Below, one piece after another: positions 54,216-62,195 of a DNA stretch of 64,000 nt. The notes under the pieces are model-generated. The model saw only the letters and a program-made list of their open reading frames with translations, was not told the origin of the DNA and did no database searches. The translations under genes and the position numbers were made by a program. This stretch comes from Cyanidium caldarium (taxonomy: Eukaryota; Rhodophyta; Bangiophyceae; Cyanidiales; Cyanidiaceae), in assembly GCA_026184775.1 (NCBI GenBank), contig JANCYW010000009.1, forward strand, positions 186,001-250,000, written 5' to 3'. Position 1 is the stretch's first letter. The number at the start of each line of letters is the position of its first letter.

Positions 54216-54724
54216 CTCGTCGCACAGACCCGACAAGAGCGTCTGTCTCTTCGCCAACCCGTCACGGAGCGAATGAAAGTGTCTGATGGAGCGCCACGGT
54301 CAACGACAAGTCTGGAAAAGCGCCAACCGACTCGATTCCCGTCTGGGACTGACGCAGAGCGGATGATCGACACACACGTGCTGCGCGCCCGCGGTCGACA
54401 CCCGAGCCGCCCGAAACCGTCGCCGCGGGGAAACGGCGGCGCGATGGCGCGATCGGGAGCCGCTGGACAGGGCACGCGCCGAGGAGGAGGGAATGCGACG
54501 GGGGAGAGAGTGCCAGACAGAAGAGCAAACCATACTGTACTTTGACATAGGAAACGAGGTAAGCAGGGCATCTGAGACAAGTGGGCAGCGGCGATGTGTG
54601 TTCGCAGAGTCCCTTCGTCGCTGTCGCCGCATCCTGAACATTGTTGCACACTGTTCTGGCCATCTGTAGCAGCAGCAGCAGCAGCAGCAGCAGCACTGCT
54701 CACGGCGTGATGCGCCTCTGTCGG
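54216..54724. other. Intergenic region between the SEC31 start and the OSTC end
   Basis: About 509 bp between two minus-strand genes. It contains the SEC31 promoter and the OSTC 3' UTR. The only structure noticed is the AGC repeat at 54668-54694, close to the OSTC stop. Confidence 0.45.
54668..54694. repeat. AGC trinucleotide repeat
   Basis: Nine uninterrupted AGC units, about 30 bp beyond the OSTC stop codon and probably in its 3' UTR. It is outside any recognised gene. Confidence 0.8.
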
Positions 54725-55249
54725 TCACCGCAAATAGTTGGGCACCTTGACGCTGATCAGTGCCCGCTGGAGCGTTAGCGACAGGAGTACGGCGGCCAAC
54801 GAGGCGCCATAGGCGAGCTGGCGCTCCGGATCGTCCAGTCGCGTCGAGTTGTGCGCATAGTGCAGCAGGATCAGCGCCAGCACCTCCACCGCATACAGAA
54901 ACGAGGCAAAGAGCCCCTCGATCAGGTACTGCGCGTTCAACTGGCCCACCAGCACCGTCTGCGGCCGCATCAGCCCGGTGCGCGCATCCACCCGCTGGCC
55001 CATACTGGGCGGACCGACGATCACATCGTACATCACTCCACCGGTGACCAACACATACGTAAAGAGGCACAACAGAAAAGCGCTGAATGGACGCACTCGG
55101 GGCAGCCGCGGCGTCGCCAGCTGCAACCGCGGCACCTGCGGCAACAGGCTGGTCGCGGCCACCGTCACGTGATACGGCACATCGTACCACGGAACTTCGT
55201 CTGCCGCCCCAAACTCTTCGTGCACACCTCGCTTTCCCGTCGACGCCAT
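54725..55249 (-). CDS. OSTC: Oligosaccharyltransferase complex subunit OSTC/DC2
   Basis: A 174-residue protein with three membrane spans (about 72-92, 115-135 and 148-165). The family core GGVMYDVIVGPPSMGQRVD is followed by GQLNAQYLIEGLFASFLYAV and the end VKVPNYLR, all as in OSTC/DC2/Ost3-6-related subunits. OSTC links the STT3A oligosaccharyltransferase to the Sec61 translocon for N-glycosylation. The ATG at 55249 (MASTGKRGVHEE) gives the usual length; the frame upstream is open but unlike the family. Confidence 0.93.
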   Translation of the reverse strand: MASTGKRGVHEEFGAADEVPWYDVPYHVTVAATSLLPQVPRLQLATPRLPRVRPFSAFLLCLFTYVLVTGGVMYDVIVGPPSMGQRVDARTGLMRPQTVLVGQLNAQYLIEGLFASFLYAVEVLALILLHYAHNSTRLDDPERQLAYGASLAAVLLSLTLQRALISVKVPNYLR

Positions 55250-55388
55250 AACGCCTCCGTTCCGAAGAGGCAACCGACGTGGTCGAGGTGCCGCGCCACC
55301 CTCGACACGACCGACTCGCCCGCGCGGATCGCGTTCGTGTGTGTACGACGCTTTCGAGGCGGAGAGGGAGGCGATGCGTCGTCCGCGT

Positions 55389-57182
55389 TTAAAACTCACA
55401 GTGGCCGGGGTAACGCGCAAAGGGAATAACGTCGCGGATATTGTCCATGCCAGTGCAGTACTGCACCAGCCGCTCAAAGCCGAGGCCGTATCCGGCATGC
55501 GGTACGGTGCCGTATCGCCGCAGGTCGACGTACCACCAGTAGGTGGCCGGGTCGAGGCTGCACTCGCGCATGCGCTGCAGCAGCGTATCGAGGCGCTCCT
55601 CGCGTTGACTGCCGCCGACCAGTTCGCCCAAACCGGGTACCAGCAGGTCAAAGGCGGCGACGGTGCGGCACGCCGGTTCGCGGCCATCGCCCCCGTCGCC
55701 GCCGTCGACATCGTTGAGGCGCATGTAGAACGCCTTGATGGCCGCCGGGTAGTCGTACACAAACACCGGCCGCTGAAAGTGCTTCTCCGCCAGGAATCGT
55801 TCGTGTTCGGTCTGCAGGTCGGCACCCCAGTGCGGCGCGAATTCGAACGACTCGCCGCTCGCCTGCAGCACCGCGATGGCCTCGGTGTAGGTGATGCGCG
55901 CAAACGGCCGCTCCAGCGTGGCCTGCAATTTCCGCTTCAGGCCCTTCTCCACGAACCGGTCGAACAGCTCCAACTCCTCGTTCTGTCGGTACAGCACCTG
56001 CTCGATGCAGTGACGCACGTACGCCTCGGCGTTGTCCATGGCGTCGTCGCGATCCGCAAAGGCCATCTCCGGCTCGATCATCCAAAACTCTGCCAGGTGT
56101 CGCGTGGTGTTGGAGTTTTCCGCGCGAAACGTCGGTCCGAACGTGTATACTTTGGAGAGCGCGCAGGCGTACGCCTCGGCGGACAGCTGCCCGGACACCG
56201 TGAGCGAGGCGCGCTTGCCGAAAAAGTCGTCCTCGTCGCGGACATCTGCCCTGCCCGGCTCCAGCGTGGTGACGCGGAACATCTCGCCCGCGCCCTCACA
56301 GTCCGACGCGGTGACGATGGGGCTGTGCAAATAGTAAAAGCCGCTCCGGTGAAAAAACTCGTGCGTGGCAAACGCCAGCGCCGAGCGCACCCGCGCCACC
56401 GCCGCAAAAGAATTGGTGCGGGCGCGGAGGTGCGCCACGGTGCGCAGAAACTCAAACGAATGTCGCTTCTTCTGCAGCGGATAGTCGGCATCCACCGGGC
56501 CGGTCAGCGTCAGCTCCGCGGCCACCATCTCGATGGGCTGCCCCTTGGCGGGACTCTCGCGGATACGCCCGCGCACCGTCACCGAGCAGCCGGTGCTCAG
56601 CTGCGGCACCAGCGCGAAAGCCGGCACGCCCGCCTCTACCACCACCTGCAGCCCGGCCACGTTGGTGCCGTCGTTCACCTGCACAAAGGCGAACTGCTTC
56701 TGGTCGCGCACCGTGCGCACCCACCCGCACACCGTCACCAGCTCACCGTCGGCTTGCAAGTAGTCAACCGACCGCTCAAACACTTCCCGAATGCGCACCG
56801 GCTGACCGCGCCCCGGTGCCGCCGACGCCGTCCTGGTCGAGGCGGCCTCAGAGGTGGAGACCGGCTGCGCACTCGCCCGCAACCCCACGCTACCCGCTCC
56901 AGTGCGGCGCAACGGCGGCACGCCGCGCCTAGACCATAACTGCAGCGGCAACGGCGCTACCGTCCATCGCCTCGACCCTACCACACTGCCCACTCGGCCA
57001 CACCGGACGTCCTTGTCATATTCTCCGGCCGCCAGACGATGACGACCGACAGCCCAGCAGCGCCAATCCAGTCGTCCCGGCCCACCCACCCACGCACAAC
57101 CTGCACACCGCCACAAGCGCGACGACGCCCGGTGCATATCGACGGTGTCCAGGGGCATGCTCGTCGACCCCTCCCCGAGCAT
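55389..57182 (-). CDS. Asparaginyl-tRNA synthetase, organellar type
   Basis: The ATG frame from 57182 gives 597 residues. The anticodon-binding OB fold (VCGWVRTVRDQKQFAFVQVN) comes first, then the class II core: motif 2 YTFGPTFRAENSNTTRHLAE, the FWMIEPEMAFAD segment, and motif 3 GYGLGFERLVQY. The NSNTTRH segment is diagnostic of AsnRS over AspRS. The first 130 residues are Arg/Ser rich and fit an organellar targeting region, and the core is of the bacterial kind. ATGs at 57158 and 57137 are alternative starts. It attaches Asn to tRNA(Asn) in plastid and/or mitochondrion, by inference. Confidence 0.93.
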   Translation of the reverse strand: MLGEGSTSMPLDTVDMHRASSRLWRCAGCAWVGGPGRLDWRCWAVGRHRLAAGEYDKDVRCGRVGSVVGSRRWTVAPLPLQLWSRRGVPPLRRTGAGSVGLRASAQPVSTSEAASTRTASAAPGRGQPVRIREVFERSVDYLQADGELVTVCGWVRTVRDQKQFAFVQVNDGTNVAGLQVVVEAGVPAFALVPQLSTGCSVTVRGRIRESPAKGQPIEMVAAELTLTGPVDADYPLQKKRHSFEFLRTVAHLRARTNSFAAVARVRSALAFATHEFFHRSGFYYLHSPIVTASDCEGAGEMFRVTTLEPGRADVRDEDDFFGKRASLTVSGQLSAEAYACALSKVYTFGPTFRAENSNTTRHLAEFWMIEPEMAFADRDDAMDNAEAYVRHCIEQVLYRQNEELELFDRFVEKGLKRKLQATLERPFARITYTEAIAVLQASGESFEFAPHWGADLQTEHERFLAEKHFQRPVFVYDYPAAIKAFYMRLNDVDGGDGGDGREPACRTVAAFDLLVPGLGELVGGSQREERLDTLLQRMRECSLDPATYWWYVDLRRYGTVPHAGYGLGFERLVQYCTGMDNIRDVIPFARYPGHCEF

Positions 57183-57361
57183 ACGAGAGCGAGACGCTGA
57201 CCTTGAGAGACAGATAGAGAGCCGCCCGCGTCCCAGCGATGTTACCGTGCACGCGCGCCGCGCGACACGCTCTCGGCGGTGGGAGTCGCTCCGCTCGGAG
57301 GTGCTGACGGCGAGCTCGTCGAGTTGCGCACGCTTTTGGCCGTGAGAGCATTGTGCAAGCG

Positions 57362-60088
57362 ATGAGCCGCATGAGACCTGGGCGGGCAACGAGTATGGGA
57401 CGGGATGTAGCTTGTGGGGACGCGGAGCAGCGCCAGGGATGCCGTCAGACCGGCACTGTGGCTGGCGCCGGGCCCACCGACCTGGCGTTTGTGTGGCCGT
57501 CCGTGGTCGCGGCAAGTCGACTGCACCGAACACACCGCAGCTGCCAGCGCGGGCGAGCGGGGCGAATCGGCTGGAGGACAGCGCGGATGATGCAAGGCGA
57601 TGAAAACGAGTCGGGTGAGTCGGCGACGGACGACGCTCACTCTGGGGCGCGAGGCGGCAGCTCGGGGCCGACCAAGGTGCCGCGGCAGGCGCCCGAGGCA
57701 TCCACCACCACCGCCGCCGGTGGCGGCAGCGGCAAGAGCGCTGCGGAAGGCGATAACGGCAAGAAGCACCGAGGTGTGCTGGACGAGGAGCGATTGCAAC
57801 GGTTGAAAAAGGACTCGGCAGAGATGCGGCAGCAGCAGATGGAGATCATCGGCGGCAAGCTGTTGCAGCTGGCGGACCGCGCGGGCCAGCCGGCGATGCG
57901 ACTGGGGGCCGACTCGCGCACTCGCGTCGAGCAGTGGCTGAGGCGGTATCGGGAGAGCAGTGCGCCGGCGGATGCCAACATGCGCCGCGTGGCCGACACC
58001 GCCAAACAGCTGGGCGACCGGGTGTGGCACTATTGGGATGCGCGTCTCATTCCGCAAGTGGTGCGGCCGCGGTTGCCGACAGCACTACGGGAGCGCAGCA
58101 ATGAGGCCATCGCCGGCGGGCTGCATGCGGCCTTCCTGGTGCTCTTCTTCGTGCTGCCGGGTCTGTTCGGTGGCGGTGGCGGCGGGGCGCCCGGGACCGA
58201 GCGGGCAGCGGTGCAAAATCGTCAGATGGAGCAGGAGGCGGCGCGGCTGGAAAGGCGCCTGCGAGAGACCCGTCGCCCTACTGCAGTGGCACCACAGGCC
58301 GAGAAAGCGGCACCGACGACCGGCGCTACCGGATCGAAAGTGTTTCCGCCGGAGCAGATACCCTCGACCACCAAGGGGACACCGCCGTCGAGCCTGGAAG
58401 CCGCCAAACCACCGCCGCCGCCACCACCGCCGGCAGCGGCGCCATCCGCATCGCCGCCAGCGGCGCGACCGTCGACCGGCGGCTTCATCAATGCTCAGCG
58501 GGCCAGCGAGGCGGTGCGGGCGGCGCTGCCGACAGCGCTGGTCGACTGGTTCAGCAGCGCCGCTTACGACAGCCTGGCCAGCGAGCCGGCGCTAATAGTG
58601 GAGGTGCGCTCCGGGCCATTCTACAAGGCCGAGCCGAAGCATCAGGAGGCGTTCGTCCTGGCGGCGCTGCAGGGAGCGCGCACCCTGGGTTTGGCACAGG
58701 TTCGGGTGGTGGACGGCGAGGGCGCCACCGTGGCCAAAGCGGGCGGCTCGACGGTGGCGCTGTTGGGCGCAGAAGCGCGCGTGGCTGGCGAAATGCAGGC
58801 GCTGCGCAAGGAGCTGGAACGCGCTTCGGCCGAGGCGGCGACGGCGCGCGGCGAAGCTGCTGCGGTGCGGGAGCAGCTGAGCGCCGCCAAGGACGCCTTT
58901 GCCACTGAGCGCACCGACAGTGAGCGTCAGCTGCTGGCGCTGCGACAGGAGAACGAACAGGTGAGCACCGCGCTGAGCGATGCGCAGCGGGAATTGGCGC
59001 AGCTGCCGGACCGCGAGGCGCTGTTGGCTCGCACCGAGGCGGCCGAGAAGGAGCGCGATCGGTATGCGGTGTCGGTGGAGTCGCTGGGCGAGCAAGTGGC
59101 CGAGGCGCGCAAGGCGCAGCAAGCGGCGGAAAAGTCGCTGGCGGAGGCCAAGGCAGCGGCCGAAGCGGCACGCGCCCAGGTGGAGACGGTGCGTGCCGAC
59201 GCCGATGCCGCCTTGCAGAAACAGCGTGCGGAATTGACGGCTCAGGTGGATGCCGCCCGAGCGAGCGTGGACGAGGCGGTGCGCGCCGCCGTGCAGGAAC
59301 GCGATGCGCACGTGGCCGACCTGGAGAAGGAGCTGGAGGCGGCGGCGAGAGCGCGCGAGGCGGCCGTGGCGGCGACTCGTAAGGAGAGCGAGCAGCGCAT
59401 CCAACAGTTGACCGCCGAGTTGCAGCAGGCGCAACAGAAACAGGAGGCGGCCGTGGCGGCGACTCGTAAGGAGAGCGAGCAGCGCATCCAACAGTTGACC
59501 GCCGAGTTGCAGCAGGCGCAACAGAAACAGGAGGCGGCCGTGGCGGCGACTCGTAAGGAGAGCGAGCAGCGCATCCAACAGTTGACCGCCGAGTTGCAGC
59601 AGGCGCAACAGAAACAGGAGGCGGCCGTGAACCAGGCGCGCCAAGAAGCGCAAGCAGCGCAGAAGGATTTGCAGACGCAGCTGCAGCAAGCGCTATCCGA
59701 ACAGGATAAGCGGGTACAGGCCGCGGTGCAAACATCGGCGGCGCGCATCAACGAGCTGGAGACGCAGTTGGCGCGCGCCAAGACCGACCGGGAGGCCGCA
59801 GTCAAAGCCGAGCAAGACAAGGTGGCGCGCGCCGTAGCCGAAGCGCGCACGGCAGCCGACAAAGAGCTGGACCGAATGCGCAAGGAGGCCGACGCGGAGC
59901 GCAGCGCACTGGAAAAGCGGCTGGCGGATACGCGGCGCCAGGCCACCGCGGTGACCACCGACCTGCAAAAACGCGTCGATGCCGAACGTCGTCGCGCCGA
60001 ACAATTACAGACGCGTCTGCAGACGGTGGAGCAGCAGCTGCGAGCGGCCACGACCGCATCGAGCGCCGGTACCAAACCGGCGTCTTGA
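57362..60088 (+). CDS. Large coiled-coil protein with one membrane span and exact internal repeats
   Basis: A 908-residue protein. The N-terminal 80 residues could be a targeting peptide. A charged helical part (about 135-230) precedes one hydrophobic span (AFLVLFFVLPGLF) near 256-269. Then come a Gly run, a Pro run (PPPPPPPP near 352), a small conserved-looking region (ALPTALVDWFSSAAYDSLAS), and a coiled coil from about 480 to 905. Within it, residues 666-752 are three identical 29-residue units. The family is unknown. The layout suggests a membrane-anchored spacer or tether, possibly in an organelle. An ATG at 57587 is an alternative start. It is divergent from AsnRS across 180 bp. Confidence 0.85.
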   Translation: MSRMRPGRATSMGRDVACGDAEQRQGCRQTGTVAGAGPTDLAFVWPSVVAASRLHRTHRSCQRGRAGRIGWRTARMMQGDENESGESATDDAHSGARGGSSGPTKVPRQAPEASTTTAAGGGSGKSAAEGDNGKKHRGVLDEERLQRLKKDSAEMRQQQMEIIGGKLLQLADRAGQPAMRLGADSRTRVEQWLRRYRESSAPADANMRRVADTAKQLGDRVWHYWDARLIPQVVRPRLPTALRERSNEAIAGGLHAAFLVLFFVLPGLFGGGGGGAPGTERAAVQNRQMEQEAARLERRLRETRRPTAVAPQAEKAAPTTGATGSKVFPPEQIPSTTKGTPPSSLEAAKPPPPPPPPAAAPSASPPAARPSTGGFINAQRASEAVRAALPTALVDWFSSAAYDSLASEPALIVEVRSGPFYKAEPKHQEAFVLAALQGARTLGLAQVRVVDGEGATVAKAGGSTVALLGAEARVAGEMQALRKELERASAEAATARGEAAAVREQLSAAKDAFATERTDSERQLLALRQENEQVSTALSDAQRELAQLPDREALLARTEAAEKERDRYAVSVESLGEQVAEARKAQQAAEKSLAEAKAAAEAARAQVETVRADADAALQKQRAELTAQVDAARASVDEAVRAAVQERDAHVADLEKELEAAARAREAAVAATRKESEQRIQQLTAELQQAQQKQEAAVAATRKESEQRIQQLTAELQQAQQKQEAAVAATRKESEQRIQQLTAELQQAQQKQEAAVNQARQEAQAAQKDLQTQLQQALSEQDKRVQAAVQTSAARINELETQLARAKTDREAAVKAEQDKVARAVAEARTAADKELDRMRKEADAERSALEKRLADTRRQATAVTTDLQKRVDAERRRAEQLQTRLQTVEQQLRAATTASSAGTKPAS
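59357..59617 (+). repeat. Three identical 87-bp tandem repeats inside the coiled-coil gene
   Basis: The unit starting GAGGCGGCCGTGGCG occurs at 59357, 59444 and 59531 with an exact 87-bp period; a fourth, truncated unit (12 bp) begins at 59618. All three copies appear identical at the nucleotide level, pointing to recent expansion or ongoing homogenisation. Each unit encodes 29 residues of coiled coil. Confidence 0.95.
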
Positions 60089-60194
60089 CCCGGGGGTGAA
60101 GGGGGTAAACCGAGGGTTCCATAGGTAGGTGAGAAAAAGAGTGGGGAGCGGGTGTGCAGGGTCCATTCCGGCACCGGCATGCGTCTCGTCGTGT

Positions 60195-61700
60195 TTATTG
60201 CGGAGTGGGGGGAGCGGCGGCTGCTTTAGCAGGGCCACCGGGCGCGGTGCCGTTCTCGCCCGACGCCGACGTATCCTCGCGCCCCTGCTCATCCTCCTCT
60301 GCCGCCAGCCATTCGCGCACTTGCTGCAAAAACGCCGCGCCGCGCTCCACAGTCACTTGCTGCTGCGTCGACAGCCGTTTGAGCGCCACCCGATTCTGCG
60401 CCAACTCGTCCTCGCCCAGGATCGCCAACAGCGGGATGCCCGTCTCCAGTGCATATTGTAGCTGTCGGGGCATTTTCGGCTTGGGCGCGTACACAAACTC
60501 CGCGGGTATCTGCGCGCGCCACAGCTCGTCGCAGAGGCGCATGCGCTCGGTCAGGTTCACGCGGCCGATACCGGCCACCAGCACGCGCGTTTTGCTGGCG
60601 CGTATGGGACGGTTGCGCGCCGCCGCCCATTCCCGCTCCGCCTCTTCCACCAGTGAGAAGATCCGCTCGATACCCAGCGAGGCGCCCACGCAGGGCACGC
60701 GGCGGCCGCAAAAGTCCTCCACCAGCTTGTCGTAACGTCCGCCGGCGCCGACCGACCCCAGCGGCGTGTTGCCATCGGTGAGCACCGCCTCGAATATCAG
60801 GCCGGTGTAGTAGTCGAGACCGCGCGCCAACGACAGACAAAATACGCAGCGCGACAGCGCACCGCCCATGGCCTCCAAAAACTCGAACAGCCGCTGCATC
60901 TCGTCCAGCGCCGCCTCCGCGCCGTACCGCCCGCAACAGAGCGCCGTGTCCGCGCGCAACGCCTCCAGCAGCGCCCACGGGGCATCGCTGCGGGTGACGT
61001 ACTCGCCGATGCGCTCGGCGGTCTGCGGCGCCAGTTGCTTCACCTCGATCATCTCGCGGCGCACCGCCTCCCACGGCTCCTTGTCCAACTTGTCGATCGA
61101 CGAACACACCGAGCGCAGCTTGTCGGCCGGCACGCCGCACAGCGACAACACCGCATCCAGCAGTTGTCGATGACTCAGCTTGATCTGGTACGAGCCCAGC
61201 CGCCGACGATGGTGCTCGCTGAGGCCGGCAAACTCGTCCAACACCTCGATGAGCACCCGCAGCGCCTCGGCGTCGGCCACCATGCACGGATAATCGCCGG
61301 CAATGTCCAAGTCGCACTGGTAGAATTCGCGGAAGCGCCCGCGGCTGATGGCCGGCTGGTCGCGTCGGTACACCCGCCCCAGCTGATACCGCTTCAGGTT
61401 GGTGATCTTGTACGTCGCCAAAAAGCGCGCAAACGGCACCGTCAAGTCGTACCGCAGCGACAGCAGCTCACCACCCTGGTCCGCGAGGTCGTAGATGAGC
61501 TTGCTCTCCTCCCCGTACTGCCCCAGCAGCGTCTCCTTCAGTTCGAAGACCGGCGTGTCGATGGTCACCGCGCCGTGGCGCTCGAACACCCGCGTGACCA
61601 CGTCGAACACCCGCTGCCGTACGGCCATCTGCTCCGGGAGAAAGTCACGCGCGCCCTTGGGCACCTTGATCGTGCGGTGCGGCCCCGGCGCTGACGCCAT
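60195..61700 (-). CDS. HARS: Histidyl-tRNA synthetase
   Basis: A 501-residue class II synthetase. After a short start (MASAPGPHRTIKVPKGARDF) it has motif 1, motif 2 (GRVYRRDQPAISRGRFREFY), the HisA signature LARGLDYYTGLIFE, motif 3 (GASLGIERIF) and the C-terminal anticodon-binding domain (RVLVAGIGRVNLTERM). The motif 2 form and the start are those of the eukaryotic cytosolic enzyme. The frame continues upstream to a TTG at 61865 through a Pro/Arg-rich stretch with no ATG. A dual-targeted longer form from a non-ATG start is conceivable. The C-terminus has an Ala/Pro tail. Confidence 0.96.
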   Translation of the reverse strand: MASAPGPHRTIKVPKGARDFLPEQMAVRQRVFDVVTRVFERHGAVTIDTPVFELKETLLGQYGEESKLIYDLADQGGELLSLRYDLTVPFARFLATYKITNLKRYQLGRVYRRDQPAISRGRFREFYQCDLDIAGDYPCMVADAEALRVLIEVLDEFAGLSEHHRRRLGSYQIKLSHRQLLDAVLSLCGVPADKLRSVCSSIDKLDKEPWEAVRREMIEVKQLAPQTAERIGEYVTRSDAPWALLEALRADTALCCGRYGAEAALDEMQRLFEFLEAMGGALSRCVFCLSLARGLDYYTGLIFEAVLTDGNTPLGSVGAGGRYDKLVEDFCGRRVPCVGASLGIERIFSLVEEAEREWAAARNRPIRASKTRVLVAGIGRVNLTERMRLCDELWRAQIPAEFVYAPKPKMPRQLQYALETGIPLLAILGEDELAQNRVALKRLSTQQQVTVERGAAFLQQVREWLAAEEDEQGREDTSASGENGTAPGGPAKAAAAPPTPQ

Positions 61701-62195
61701 AGCCAGTGTGGAAATGAGAGACGAGGCAGCGGCCGGCGGCGGTCGTCGGAGGTGGTGCACGCCCGGCGGCGGTCGTCGCCCCGCTCGCGGTGCCGCTGAC
61801 CGATCCCGCCACCACACTACCCCCGAGGGCGGTGTGTGAAAGGAAATTCTGCGTACAGGCGTCAACTTGACGGGGTAGAGAAGGGTGTGCGGTGATCTTT
61901 CAGGTTACGGTGAAGGCGACGATGGACGCGAGCGCGGTGCACGAGTGCCCGACCGAGGCGAAGGGAGGCGGACGGCTGCGCGCAGCAGAGGACGAGCCGG
62001 TGGCGCGCGCGAGGACGAGCGCATATTCCGATGTCGCGGGGATGATACGGCGTACTCTTCACAAGCTGGTCTATATACAGAGGCTAGGCAAAGAATGCAC
62101 CTCCTCGATACACCTCTCATAGGTGCTTCACATCGGCATGTCCGCGCGCTGCCGATCGCCTGCCCGGGCAAGACCCGCTGACTCACCAACCTTCC
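61701..62195. other. Intergenic region upstream of HisRS
   Basis: About 495 bp between two minus-strand genes. It holds the HisRS promoter, including the open non-ATG frame just before the start, and the 3' UTR of the lipase gene. No other feature was recognised. Confidence 0.4.

Noticed and set aside
58551-59735. Long minus-strand frames opposite the coiled-coil gene
   Set aside because: They are Pro/Arg/Leu-rich mirror frames of GC-rich repetitive coding sequence; the plus strand has the coherent coiled-coil pattern.
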